From Arthrobacter sp. PAMC25284 (GTDB lineage Bacteria; Actinomycetota; Actinomycetes; Actinomycetales; Micrococcaceae), in assembly GCF_019443425.1 (NCBI RefSeq), contig NZ_CP080382.1:3100001-3164000 (forward strand): DNA of 64,000 nucleotides, written 5' to 3'. A program made the translations under genes and the position numbers. The first letter of the stretch is position 1, and each line of letters starts with the position of its first letter. Shown here piece after piece: positions 34,034 to 43,043 of this stretch. The notes under the pieces are model-generated. The model worked only from the letters and a program-made list of their open reading frames with translations. It was not told where the DNA came from and searched no databases.

Positions 34034-34973
34034 AAAACTGTTTCGGTGCGCCAAAAGTATTCGTCAGGCTGTTGTGGCCGCCGTCACGGCGACTCTCGTC
34101 CTGACGGTGGCGGCCTGCAGCGGCGCGGCCGGCGAGACGCCCGACGACGGGCGGCCGGTGGTGCTGACCACCTTCACGGTGCTCGCCGACGTGGCCCAAA
34201 ACGTGGCCGGGGACAAGCTGCGGGTCGAATCGATCACCAAGCCCGGCGCCGAAATCCACGGGTATGAGCCCACTCCGGGCGATATCCGGAAAGCCTCCGC
34301 AGCGGACCTGATTCTGGACAACGGGCTGAACCTCGAGGCGTGGTTCAGCCAATTCGTGGAAGGGCTGGACGTTCCGCACGCCGTTGTAAGTGATGGCGTG
34401 GAAATCATGCAGATCGGCGAAGACTCCTACCAGGGCAAACCGAACCCGCACGCGTGGATGTCCCCGGTAAACGTTCAGCTCTACGTGGACAACATGGTCA
34501 CGGCGTTCTCGAAACTTGATCCGGAGAATGCCGCCGTGTTCGAGGCCAACGCCGCAGCCTACAAAGCCGAGCTTCAGACGGTGAAGGACGAGATGATCCA
34601 GAAGCTCGCCGGCGTCCCGGAGAGCCAGCGGGCACTGGTCACGTGCGAAGGCGCTTTCTCCTATCTGGCGCGTGATGCCGGACTCCGGGAGGTCTATATC
34701 TGGGCCGTCAACGCGGAACAGCAGGCGACCCCGCAGCAAATTACCCGGGCCATTGAATATGTGAAAGCCAACCAGGTCCCCGCAGTGTTCTGCGAATCCA
34801 CCGTCTCGGACGCGCCGATGCAGCAGGTAGTCGGCGCAACAAACGCCAAATTCGGCGGCGTGCTGTACGTGGATTCGCTCTCCGAATCCGGTGGCCCCGT
34901 GCCCACGTATCTGGATCTCATCCGGCACGACTCCAATCTCATCACAGCAGCCCTGACGGGAGCCTCATCATGA
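34026..34973 (+). CDS. Manganese/zinc ABC transporter substrate-binding lipoprotein
   Basis: The protein is a cluster A-I solute-binding lipoprotein (lipobox VAAC, Cys about 36). The four metal ligands of the family are recognisable: His in GAEIHGYEPTPGDI, His in KPNPHAWMSPVNV, Glu in FCESTVSDAPMQQV and Asp in LYVDSLSESGG. This His-His-Glu-Asp set is typical of Mn(II) or Fe(II) proteins (PsaA/MntC/SitA), whereas zinc proteins usually have His-rich loops, which are absent. Manganese is therefore the more likely substrate. It overlaps the ATPase start by four bases (ATGA). Confidence 0.88.
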   Translation: MPKKLFRCAKSIRQAVVAAVTATLVLTVAACSGAAGETPDDGRPVVLTTFTVLADVAQNVAGDKLRVESITKPGAEIHGYEPTPGDIRKASAADLILDNGLNLEAWFSQFVEGLDVPHAVVSDGVEIMQIGEDSYQGKPNPHAWMSPVNVQLYVDNMVTAFSKLDPENAAVFEANAAAYKAELQTVKDEMIQKLAGVPESQRALVTCEGAFSYLARDAGLREVYIWAVNAEQQATPQQITRAIEYVKANQVPAVFCESTVSDAPMQQVVGATNAKFGGVLYVDSLSESGGPVPTYLDLIRHDSNLITAALTGASS

Positions 34974-35743
34974 GCAGTCCGGCAATTCTGGTGGACGGCG
35001 TCACCGTCCACTACGGCGAGGTCCTGGCGCTCGACGCCGCGTCGCTGACGCTTGGCGCGGCCCGGATCTGCGGGCTGATCGGCATGAACGGCTCCGGAAA
35101 GTCCACGCTTTTCAAAGTGATCATGGGAATGGTCAAGCCCGACGCCGGCCGGGTCCTCATCCACGGGGAATCACCGGCCATAGCCCGCAAGGCCGGCGGC
35201 ATCGGGTATGTCCCGCAGAGCGAGGATGTGGACTGGCAGTTCCCGCTGTCCGTCCATGACGTGGTGATGATGGGCCGCTACGGCCATCAGGGATTCACGC
35301 GGCGACCCTCCAAAGCCGACCGTGCCGCCGTCGACCATGCACTCGACCGCGTGGAACTCTCGGAGTTCGCAGGCCGGCAAATCGGGCAGCTCTCCGGCGG
35401 CCAAAAGAAACGCGCGTTCGTGGCCCGGGGGATAGCCCAGGGTGCCACCACGATGCTCCTGGACGAGCCGTTTGCCGGGGTGGACAAGCGCTCGGAAGCC
35501 ACCATCAGCAGGCTCCTGCGGGAGCTTTCCGCGGACGGCTGCACGATCCTCCTTTCCACGCACGACCTGCACGCACTGCCGCAACTGTGCGACGAAGCGG
35601 TGCTGCTCATGCGCAAGGTCCTGATGCACGGACCGCCCGAGGAGGCCTTGAAGCCCGAGAACCTGGCGATGGCCTTTGGACTTGACGTCCTCAACCGGGA
35701 TCTTCCGGACAGCGGCATACCGAGCCGGCAGGCCGGAAGCTGA
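34970..35743 (+). CDS. Metal ABC transporter ATP-binding protein
   Basis: This is the ATPase of the manganese/zinc-type importer. Walker A is GMNGSGKST (about residues 38-46), the Q-loop is GYVPQSEDVDW, the ABC signature is LSGGQKKR and Walker B is TMLLDEPFAGVD. The length of 257 residues is standard for MntB/SitB-like proteins. It sits between the binding protein and the permease in one operon. Confidence 0.93.
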   Translation: MSSPAILVDGVTVHYGEVLALDAASLTLGAARICGLIGMNGSGKSTLFKVIMGMVKPDAGRVLIHGESPAIARKAGGIGYVPQSEDVDWQFPLSVHDVVMMGRYGHQGFTRRPSKADRAAVDHALDRVELSEFAGRQIGQLSGGQKKRAFVARGIAQGATTMLLDEPFAGVDKRSEATISRLLRELSADGCTILLSTHDLHALPQLCDEAVLLMRKVLMHGPPEEALKPENLAMAFGLDVLNRDLPDSGIPSRQAGS

Positions 35744-35745
35744 CC

Positions 35746-36621
35746 ATGGATCTCATTAGTCTTGTTATGGAGCCTCTCGGCTACGGCTTTATGGTCCGGG
35801 CAATCATCACAACGGCGCTGGCGGCGATTGTGTGCGCCGTGCTGAGCTGCTGGCTGGTGCTGATCGGCTGGTCGCTGATGGGGGACGCCGTCTCCCACGC
35901 CGTGCTGCCGGGCGTTGTGCTCGCCTACATCGCGGGGGTGCCCTTTACCCTCGGCGCGCTGGTGTTTGCGCTGATCGCGGTGACCCTGATCGGCGTTGTC
36001 CGCAACACCAGCCGGGTGAAGGAGGACGCGGCCATCGGCATCGTGTTCTCCTCGCTCTTTGCGCTGGGCCTGGTGCTGATCTCTGTCACGCCGAGCCAAA
36101 CGGACCTCAACCACATCATCTTCGGCAACCTGCTGGGCGTCAGCGTCCCGGACCTGATTCAGGTGCTCGTCCTGGGGGTCGTGGCTTTCGCCATCCTGAT
36201 CCTCAAGCGCCGGGACCTTACGCTGTACGCCTTCGATCCCACCCACGCCCACGCGATCGGCCTGTCCCCGAAGCGCCTCGGGGCGCTGCTGCTGGGTCTC
36301 CTCGCGCTGACGTCCGTTGTGGCGCTGCAGACGGTGGGGGTGGTGCTGGTTGTGGCCATGCTGATCATTCCGGGCGCCACGGCCTACCTCCTGACGGACA
36401 GTTTCTCCCGCATGCTGCTGATCGCCCCGGTCATCTCCGCGGTTTGCTCCGTCACGGGCATCTACCTCAGCTACTACCTGGACACCGCCTCCGGCGGAAT
36501 GGTTGTGCTGGCGCAAAGCGCGGTGTTCGCCGCCGTCTACCTGTTCAGCCCGCGGCAGGGCCTGATCGGCACCCGGCTGGCGATGGCCCGCCGCAGGAAA
36601 GCGGCCCTGCTGGCCGCATGA
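35746..36621 (+). CDS. Metal ABC transporter permease
   Basis: The protein has eight to nine membrane segments and the ABC-3 family pattern of manganese/zinc permeases (SHAVLPGVVLAYIAGVP, MLIIPGATAYLLTD, SVTGIYLSYYLDTASGG). It starts three bases after the ATPase stop. With 291 residues it is complete, and with the two genes before it forms a full importer. No MntR gene is seen nearby. Confidence 0.93.
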   Translation: MDLISLVMEPLGYGFMVRAIITTALAAIVCAVLSCWLVLIGWSLMGDAVSHAVLPGVVLAYIAGVPFTLGALVFALIAVTLIGVVRNTSRVKEDAAIGIVFSSLFALGLVLISVTPSQTDLNHIIFGNLLGVSVPDLIQVLVLGVVAFAILILKRRDLTLYAFDPTHAHAIGLSPKRLGALLLGLLALTSVVALQTVGVVLVVAMLIIPGATAYLLTDSFSRMLLIAPVISAVCSVTGIYLSYYLDTASGGMVVLAQSAVFAAVYLFSPRQGLIGTRLAMARRRKAALLAA

Positions 36622-36778
36622 TTCGGCACCGCCTTCGCGGGGCAGCCGTGCACGGACAAGGCCAGCGCGCGGAGCGCAGTGTTGTGCCGGTCACGCCCGG
36701 GTGACGGAAGCGCGTAGGATAGTCAGGCCGTCCGAAACTTCGACCTCGCATGAGGTCCGGCGCAGATTATTGCCCTAC

Positions 36779-36791
36779 CAGCAAATTGCTG
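36779..36791 (+). promoter_or_regulatory. Palindrome in the permease upstream region
   Basis: CAGCAA-A-TTGCTG at 36779-36791 is a perfect 6+1+6 inverted repeat, directly followed by CGAATTTCG (4+1+4). It lies about 65 bases before the permease start, in a 233-base gap that holds no gene. It may be a regulator binding site; the regulator is not known. Confidence 0.35.
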
Positions 36792-36854
36792 CGAATTTCG
36801 TACGCGACAGCCACGGCCCGATCCCGGCCATAACTTGAGTTGCAAGGAACAGTT

Positions 36855-38319
36855 GTGCCCCAAAGTACCCCTACAAAACTTCACAGCGCGCAGGCTACAG
36901 CCGCCGTCGTCGACCCAACCCTCACCGCCGAGGGTTACAAGAGGACGCTGAGCCGCCGTCACGTCACCATGATCGCGATGGGCGGTGCCATCGGTGTCGG
37001 ACTCTTTATGGGAGCCGGAGGCCGTCTCGCCTCCACCGGCCCCGCGCTCGTCTTCTCCTACGCCATTGCCGGGGTCATCGCCTACCTGCTCATGCGGGCC
37101 CTGGGCGAACTGATCATGTACCGCCAGACCTCCGGGTCCTTCGTCAGCTACGCCGGCGAAATGTTCGGCAAAAAGGGCGCCTACCTTTCCGGCTGGATGT
37201 ATTTCATCAACTGGGCCATGACCGGCATCGCCGAACTCATCGCGATTGGCCTGTACTTCCAGTTCTTCTTCCCCAATGTCCCAGTCGAACTCTCCGCCAT
37301 TGCCGCACTCGTGCTGCTCGTGGGCGTGAATCTGCTCAGCGTCAAGGCTTTTGGCGAGTTTGAATTCTGGGCATCATGCCTCAAGGTCGCCGCCATTGTG
37401 ATCTTCCTGGCTGTGGGCACCTTTATGGTGGTCACCAATGCGAAGGTCGGCGACGGCAACGCCTCGGTCAGTAACCTCTTCCACGATGACGGCGGCATGT
37501 TCCCCAAGGGCGGGCTGGTGATGATTCTGGTCCTGAACGCCGTGATTTTCGCCTACAACGCGATCGAGCTCGTGGGCATTACGGCGGGCGAGATGAAAAA
37601 CCCGGAGCGCGAAGTGCCCCGGGCGATCCGCGCCGTCGTGTTCCGCATCGTTGTGTTCTACGTCGGCTCCGTGACCCTGCTGGCAATGCTGTTGCCCTCG
37701 GACCAGTACAAGGCCGGCGAGTCGCCGTTCGTCACCGTGTTCGGCCAGATGGGCCCTGCCCTGGATGGGCGATGTGATGAACATGATCGTTATCACCGCG
37801 GCGCTGTCCTCGTGTAATTCGGGTCTGTATTCGATCGGCCGGATTTTCCGCACCATGGCCAACAATGGGCATGCCCCGCAGTGGCTCACCAAAATGTCCA
37901 GCCGCCATGTGCCGTTCGCGGCTATCTTTGCAATCGCGGGCGTCTACTTCGTCGGCATCCTGTTGAACGTCTGGCTGGGCGGATCGCACGCGTTCGACCT
38001 GGCGCTGAACTCCGCGTCAATCGGCGTGATTTTCACCTGGGGCTCGATTTTCGCGAGCCAGATCGCCCTGCGCCGCAAGAAGGGCCTGGTCTCCTCCCTG
38101 CCGATGCCTGGTGCCCCGTGGACCAGCTGGGCGGGACTGGTGGCACTGCTGGCCATTACGGTGCTGATTGGCTTTGACTCCATGACCGACAAAGCCACCG
38201 GCGAAGTCTTCCCGCTGGGCCTGTGGACCCTGGCCACGATCCCGTTCTTCGCCCTCGTGCTGTGGCTGGGCTGGCAGAAGGTTAAGGACAACGAGCCCAA
38301 GAGCGAGCTCTTCAGCTAG
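36855..38319 (+). CDS. Amino-acid permease (APC family), apparent +1 frameshift
   Basis: The protein is an amino-acid transporter of the APC family close to the AnsP/CycA/GabP branch: MIAMGGAIGVGLFMGAGGRL, then about 12 membrane segments and the consensus segment NAIELVGITAGEMKNPEREV. The frame is lost at CCC 37754-37756; removing one C turns GPALDGR into GLPWMGDVMNMIVITAALSS and runs to the stop at 38319. Repaired length is 487 residues, as expected. GTG at 36855 follows AAGGAAC, giving a better start than the TTG at 36840. The substrate is probably an amino acid such as asparagine or proline, but this is not certain. Confidence 0.87.
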
Positions 38320-38366
38320 CCTGCCCCTCAGCGGAACCCGCTTCGGCAACAAGCGACAGCGGCAAA

Positions 38367-38400
38367 CGACGGCGGCACCCTGTTCGGGGTGCCGCCGTCG
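38367..38400 (+). terminator. Hairpin terminator after the permease gene
   Basis: CGACGGCGGCACCC (38367-38380) and GGGTGCCGCCGTCG (38387-38400) are perfect inverted copies of 14 bases around a six-base loop. There is no T run. It lies between the convergent permease and dienelactone hydrolase-like genes and could serve both. Confidence 0.7.
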
Positions 38401-38436
38401 CCGCAGGGTCGCCGGTGCTTGCCGGTGCGTAGTCCT

Positions 38437-39246
38437 TCACCTGCCGGCCGAGGGCGGATCCTTCAGGTGACGGGCGAAATGGTCGTCGATCCGCTGCCAG
38501 GCTTCCGGTGCCGATTGCGGATCCGGCCCGATGCCCATGACCCGATACAGCGGACGCAGCAGTCTTGGGCCCACCGGCACCTCGTTGAGGAACGCATGCC
38601 CGGCGGCAGCGAATTCCTGGATGTCGTGTTCCACGCCCAGTCCATCGAGCGCCGCAGCGAGCTTATCCGCCGCCTCCGGCAGCGTCCGGTCCCTCCCGCC
38701 GAAGTTCGCCACGATCGGGCACGACCCGGCCAGAACCCCGGGATCTTTGGGTATTTTGCCGTAGTTCACGGCGGCGGCATCGAAGCCGTCATGGGCAATG
38801 AGCAGGGCGAAGCCGCCGCCCATGCAGAATCCGATGACGCCGATTTTCCCGGTGGTCTGTCCGGATTCCAGCAGCCAGGCCCGTGCCGCGGCCAAATCCG
38901 TGAAGGCGCGGCCCGCGCCGGCGGCGAGCGAGCGCATTGTCGCGACGAGGCAGCGGCGGGCACCGCCGTCGCTGTACAGGTCCACGGCCAACGTCACATA
39001 ACCGGAGGCGGCCAACCTGTCTGCGTGCCGTACCGTGTTCTCGTCCAGGCCGAAGGCTTCGTGGATCATCAGGACGGCGGGGAACGGCCCGTCGCCCGCC
39101 GGGCGGACGAGATAGCCGCGGAGCGCGGGGGAGCCGCCGGCGGCGGTGCTGGCCGCGCCGAGATCGATGTTGCTGAACCCGGCCCCGGCTCGGCCCGGGT
39201 TCGCTCTGGCCATCATGGAGTCCTCACGGTTGGCGTCTTCCGTCAT
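38437..39246 (-). CDS. Dienelactone hydrolase family protein
   Basis: The protein is an alpha/beta hydrolase with the dienelactone-hydrolase nucleophile cysteine in IGFCMGGGFALL (about residue 150), the acid residue in FGGRDRTLPEAADK and the histidine in AAAGHAFLNEV. Dienelactone hydrolases open lactones made in chlorocatechol breakdown, but many relatives act on other esters. The ATG at 39246 is used; the ATG pair at 39216 is an alternative. Confidence 0.85.
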   Translation of the reverse strand: MTEDANREDSMMARANPGRAGAGFSNIDLGAASTAAGGSPALRGYLVRPAGDGPFPAVLMIHEAFGLDENTVRHADRLAASGYVTLAVDLYSDGGARRCLVATMRSLAAGAGRAFTDLAAARAWLLESGQTTGKIGVIGFCMGGGFALLIAHDGFDAAAVNYGKIPKDPGVLAGSCPIVANFGGRDRTLPEAADKLAAALDGLGVEHDIQEFAAAGHAFLNEVPVGPRLLRPLYRVMGIGPDPQSAPEAWQRIDDHFARHLKDPPSAGR

Positions 39247-39311
39247 GCTTATCGGACCTGTCCTGCGCCGCGCCAGAACCCGGCAGTACCCGGGACGGAA
39301 AATTTGGGCAC

Positions 39312-39354
39312 AAAAAACGGTGCCGGGCTTCCCCCAAAGGAAAGTCCGGCACCG
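39312..39354 (-). terminator. Rho-independent terminator of the csbD gene
   Basis: On the minus strand CGGTGCCGGACTT pairs with AAGCCCGGCACCG (one mismatch), followed by six T residues (39312-39317 as AAAAAA on the plus strand). It lies 16 bases after the csbD stop. Confidence 0.85.
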
Positions 39355-39369
39355 CGGGTATCTCCAAGA

Positions 39370-39546
39370 CTAGTCTCTCTTGAAGGCGTCCTTGACGTTT
39401 TCGCCGACCTTCTTCGCGTCAGCTGCGACTTGGTCCTTCTGTCCCTCGGCCCGCAGTTCTTCGTTATTCGTGGCGTCTCCGGTAGCTTCCTTGGCTTTTC
39501 CGCCAAGGTGCTGTGCCTCGTTCTGGATCTTGTCTCCAATGCCCAT
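39370..39546 (-). CDS. CsbD-family stress protein
   Basis: A 58-residue, highly charged protein (MGIGDKIQNEAQHLGGKAKE, then ATGDATNNEELRAEGQKDQV and KKVGENVKDAFKRD) fits the CsbD family of small soluble stress proteins, which in Bacillus belong to the general stress regulon. It is entirely helical and hydrophilic. It is followed by a strong terminator and forms a single-gene unit. Confidence 0.9.
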   Translation of the reverse strand: MGIGDKIQNEAQHLGGKAKEATGDATNNEELRAEGQKDQVAADAKKVGENVKDAFKRD

Positions 39547-39680
39547 GGTACGAACCGTCTTCCCTTAGAAGTTGAATCCAACAATTCCACGGTAACACAA
39601 AGCATGCTTAGTAGTTCAAGGGGTGTACGGATACGAGTGATGGCGTGAGGATGTGGTCCCGCGCGGCTAGGCTCGACGTC

Positions 39681-40154
39681 ATGGAGCACACTATGATCCT
39701 CACGCAACGCATTCACGCCCCGGCCGGCGCCGTCTGGTCCGTCATTTCGGATATTCCGGGATCGGCAGCCACGCTGTCCGGCATCGAGTCCGTCCAGATG
39801 CTGTCTGATGGGCCCTACGCTGTGGGGACCCGCTGGAAAGAGACCCGCAGCATGATGGGCCGCTGCGAAACGGTGGAAATGTGGGTTTCCGCGAGCGAGC
39901 CGCCGGCCCCGGGCCGCGGCGGCAGCACCACGGTCAAGGCGTTCCAGGGCGGCGCCGACTACACCTCGCGGTTCATCCTGGCGGAGCGCGACGGCGGGAC
40001 GGACCTCACGCTCACGTTTGGCGCCGAGCTGGTCGAACCCACCCGGTTCAACAAGATCATGATGGCGGTCTTCGGCGGGATCGGCATGCGGATCACCGGC
40101 AAGGCGCTCTCCCGGGATCTCAAGGAAATTGCCGCCAGGGCCGAGTCGCTCTGA
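39681..40154 (+). CDS. SRPBCC-family protein
   Basis: The protein has the START/SRPBCC (polyketide cyclase-like) fold: ILTQRIHAPAGAVWSVISDI at the N-terminus and a C-terminal long helix (GIGMRITGKALSRDLKEIA). These domains bind hydrophobic ligands; no substrate is known. The start is either the ATG at 39681 or that at 39693, which has a GGAG before it. The stop overlaps the next start (TGATG). Confidence 0.8.
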   Translation: MEHTMILTQRIHAPAGAVWSVISDIPGSAATLSGIESVQMLSDGPYAVGTRWKETRSMMGRCETVEMWVSASEPPAPGRGGSTTVKAFQGGADYTSRFILAERDGGTDLTLTFGAELVEPTRFNKIMMAVFGGIGMRITGKALSRDLKEIAARAESL

Positions 40155-40828
40155 TGGGCCGCAGTTCCGGTGCAGGCAGGCCGCAGCCGGCTGCGCCGAG
40201 GCTGGCGCCCGTCCGGCTGGCGGAGTTGCGCGATGACGCGTCCCCGGATTTCCGGCGCGGTGAGCGGTACGACGGCGTCCGGTACACCAGGGCGTCAGCG
40301 GACGGGCTGGAACTGAGCGGCATGGATTTTCTGGAGTGTGAGTTCGCCGGAATTTCGTTCAATGAAACCCAGTTGCGCGGCGCCACCTTCCGCGACTGCG
40401 TGCTGGCTGAGGTCTATGCGCCGGTCTTTACGGCGGCACGTACGGTTCTGCGCGATGTGGAGGTCAGTAACCCGCGCTGGGGATCAGCGGAACTCTATGA
40501 GAGCGGCTGGCAGTCGGTACGGATCGACGGCGGCAAGCTGGACTACCTGAACCTGCGTGGTTCCACGCTGACGGATGTGCAAATCAGCGACTGCATTATC
40601 AACGAGCTGGATCTGGGCTCCTGCACCGCGACGCGGGTGGCGCTCAAGAACTGCACCATCGGTACCCTCGATGTCAGCGGCGCCAAACTTAAGGACGTTG
40701 ACGTCCGGACAACTGAGTTCCGGGTGGTCAGCGGGCTGGGCAGTCTCGCCGGACTCGTCATCGACGACAACCAGCTCACCCTGCTCGCCCCGCTGCTAGC
40801 TGCCCACCTCGGCGTCGTGGTCGCGTAG
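40154..40828 (+). CDS. Pentapeptide-repeat protein
   Basis: The 224-residue protein has a run of five-residue repeats (A(D/N)LXX type) from about residue 50 to 190: LSGMDFLECEFAGISFNETQ, LRGATFRDCVLAEV, then LDYLNLRGSTLTDVQISDCI and LKNCTIGTLDVSGAKLKDVD. This predicts a right-handed quadrilateral beta-helix. Some members mimic DNA and protect gyrase, but the repeat is too degenerate to say that here. It overlaps the SRPBCC gene by one base, so the two are co-translated. Confidence 0.8.
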   Translation: MGRSSGAGRPQPAAPRLAPVRLAELRDDASPDFRRGERYDGVRYTRASADGLELSGMDFLECEFAGISFNETQLRGATFRDCVLAEVYAPVFTAARTVLRDVEVSNPRWGSAELYESGWQSVRIDGGKLDYLNLRGSTLTDVQISDCIINELDLGSCTATRVALKNCTIGTLDVSGAKLKDVDVRTTEFRVVSGLGSLAGLVIDDNQLTLLAPLLAAHLGVVVA

Positions 40829-40885
40829 GCGGTGGCCGCGTCATCCGCCCGGTGTGATTGACCCCGAGCGACCGCCGTGTAATCT

Positions 40886-40907
40886 TTATAGAACGAACGG
40901 TCGGTAA
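40886..40907 (+). promoter_or_regulatory. PaaR-like operator before the thiolase operon
   Basis: Read on the minus strand the site is TTACCGACCG-TT-CGTTCTATAA, a 10+2+10 palindrome that matches the sites upstream of paaZ (50015-50036) and paaI (57810-57831). A TetR-type PaaR in Corynebacterium binds a motif with the core ACCG-N2-CG-N2-CGGT, which this resembles. The regulator at 55293-55898 is the likely binder. Confidence 0.6.
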
Positions 40908-40994
40908 ATGATGCGCCCGCCGGCGCTCACTGATACTGCCGTCGGCAGCAGTGCAATCGAAGACAAAGCCGTCTATCGCGTGAAGGATGTACCC

Positions 40995-42225
40995 ATGGCT
41001 TCAGCAGTTGCAGGACCGCAGGCATTTCTCGTGGGCGGTGTCCGCACCCCCGTCGGCCGTTACGGCGGGGCGCTGTCCGCAGTCCGTCCCGACGACCTTG
41101 CCGCCCTGGTGGTCCGCGAAGCCGTCCAGCGCGCAGGCCTCGATCCGGAGTCCATCGACGAAGTGATCCTCGGGAACGCCAACGGGGCCGGCGAGGAGAA
41201 CCGCAACGTCGCCCGGATGGCCACCATCCTCGCCGGACTGCCGCTGCACATTCCCGGCATCACCGTAAACCGGCTTTGCTCGTCGGGCCTGAGCGCCATC
41301 ATCATGGCCAGTCAGATGATCAAGTCCGGCGCCGCAGACATCGTGATCGCCGGCGGCGTCGAATCCATGAGCCGCGCCCCCTGGGTCCAGGAGAAGCCGC
41401 AGGCAGCCTTCGCCAAGCCCGGCCAGATCTTCGACACCTCGATCGGCTGGCGGTTCGTCAACCCGCTCTTCCAGCGGGGCGAACTCTCCCGCGACGGCAA
41501 AATGACGTACTCCATGCCGGAAACGGCGGAGGAAGTCGCCCGTGTCGACGGCATCTCGCGGGAGGACGCCGACGCTTTCGCGGTCCGTTCCCACGACCGT
41601 GCCATCGCAGCCATTAAAGCAGGCCGGTTCGCGGCTGAGATCGTCCCGGTTACCGTCACGACCCGCAAGGGAGAGACGATTGTGGACACGGACGAGGGCC
41701 CCCGCGCCGGCACCACCATGGACGTGCTCGCCGGGCTCCGGCCGGTCGTCGCGGGCGGATCGGTAGTAACCGCCGGCAACTCGTCCACGCTGAACGACGG
41801 CGCCTCCGCCATCATCGTCGCCTCCGAAGCCGCGATCAAAAAGCTCGGTCTGACGCCGCGGGCCCCGCATTATTGACGGTGCCTCCGCCGGCTGCGAACC
41901 CGAAATCATGGGCATCGGGCCCGTCCCGGCAACCCGGAAGGTGCTGGCCCGGAGCGGGCTCAGCGTCGGCGACCTCGGCGCCGTCGAACTGAACGAAGCG
42001 TTCGCCACCCAGTCGCTGGCCACCATGCGCCGGCTCGGTCTCGATCCGGACATCGTGAACCGCGACGGCGGCGCGATCTCCCTCGGCCATCCGCTGGGTT
42101 CGTCCGGCTCACGGCTCGCCATCACCCTGCTCGGCCGGATGGAACGAGAAGACGCGAAAACCGGCCTTGCCACCATGTGCATCGGCGTCGGCCAGGGCAC
42201 GGCCATGCTGCTGGAGCGTGTCTGA
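40995..42225 (+). CDS. Acetyl-CoA acyltransferase (thiolase), likely 3-oxoadipyl-CoA thiolase, apparent +1 frameshift
   Basis: This thiolase would split 3-oxoadipyl-CoA (or the dehydrosuberyl form) to acetyl-CoA plus succinyl-CoA at the end of phenylacetate breakdown. The nucleophile cysteine is in [20 protein letters not shown] (about residue 94), and the C-terminal motifs NEAFATQS and [14 protein letters not shown] with the catalytic His are in the next frame. The frame is lost at CCCC 41863-41866 (TPRAPHY then stop); removing one C gives [20 protein letters not shown]. Repaired length is 409 residues. The ATG at 40995 follows GAAGGA. It overlaps the next gene by one base. Confidence 0.87.
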
Positions 42226-43043
42226 TGGCAGCCCTGAACCCCGGCGACTTCCGCACGCTCAAGATCCAGGAGGGCGCTGACCGGCTGGTGGTGCTGCTGA
42301 ACCGGCCAGAGGTCCGCAATGCCATTGACCAGGACATGGTCGATGAACTCCACCGGGTCTGCGCGGCGCTGGAGCATGAGCCCAAGGTGCTCATTCTCGC
42401 CGGAACCGACGGAGTATTCGCCTCCGGGGCGGATATTTCACAGCTGCGCGAACGCCGCCGTGATGACGCCCTCCAGGGAATCAACTCCACCATTTTCGTC
42501 CGGATTGCCAAACTGCCCCTTCCGGTCATCGCCGCGCTGGACGGATTCTGCCTGGGCGGCGGAGCCGAACTGGCGTACGCCGCAGACTTCCGGATCGGCA
42601 CCCCCGGCGTGCGGATCGGGAACCCGGAGACCGGACTCGGAATCCTCGCTGCCGCCGGCGCGAGCTGGCGGCTCAAAGAACTGGTAGGGGAGCCCGTCGC
42701 GAAGGAAATCCTGCTGGCCGGCGTCGTGCTCGGGGCCGAACGGGCCCTCGCAGTGAACCTCATTACCGAGATCCATGAGGCCCCGGAGCTGATGGCCGCG
42801 GCCCACCGGCTGGCGGACCGGATCGCACGGCAGGACCCGTTGGCCGTGCGGATCACCAAGTCCGTCTTCCACGCCCCGGAAGGGGCGCATCCGCTCATCG
42901 ACCAGTTGGCGCAGGGCATCCTCTTCGAATCGCAGGCCAAGTTCGACCGCATGCAGGATTTCCTGGACCGGAAAGCCACGAAGAAAACAGCAGGAGACCC
43001 GCCCGCAGCACCGGCCCCCGACGCAGAAAAGAACCAGCCATGA
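42225..43043 (+). CDS. Enoyl-CoA hydratase/isomerase (PaaF/PaaG type)
   Basis: The crotonase fold is seen in RPEVRNAIDQDMVDEL, the oxyanion-hole segments VFASGADISQLRE and PVIAALDGFCLGGGAELAYA, and the C-terminal helices. The length of 272 residues is normal. Its place between a thiolase and a 3-hydroxyacyl-CoA dehydrogenase behind a PaaR-like site suggests it hydrates 2,3-dehydroadipyl-CoA or isomerises the oxepin/ring-opened CoA intermediate; the exact step is not decided by sequence. Confidence 0.85.
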   Translation: MAALNPGDFRTLKIQEGADRLVVLLNRPEVRNAIDQDMVDELHRVCAALEHEPKVLILAGTDGVFASGADISQLRERRRDDALQGINSTIFVRIAKLPLPVIAALDGFCLGGGAELAYAADFRIGTPGVRIGNPETGLGILAAAGASWRLKELVGEPVAKEILLAGVVLGAERALAVNLITEIHEAPELMAAAHRLADRIARQDPLAVRITKSVFHAPEGAHPLIDQLAQGILFESQAKFDRMQDFLDRKATKKTAGDPPAAPAPDAEKNQP

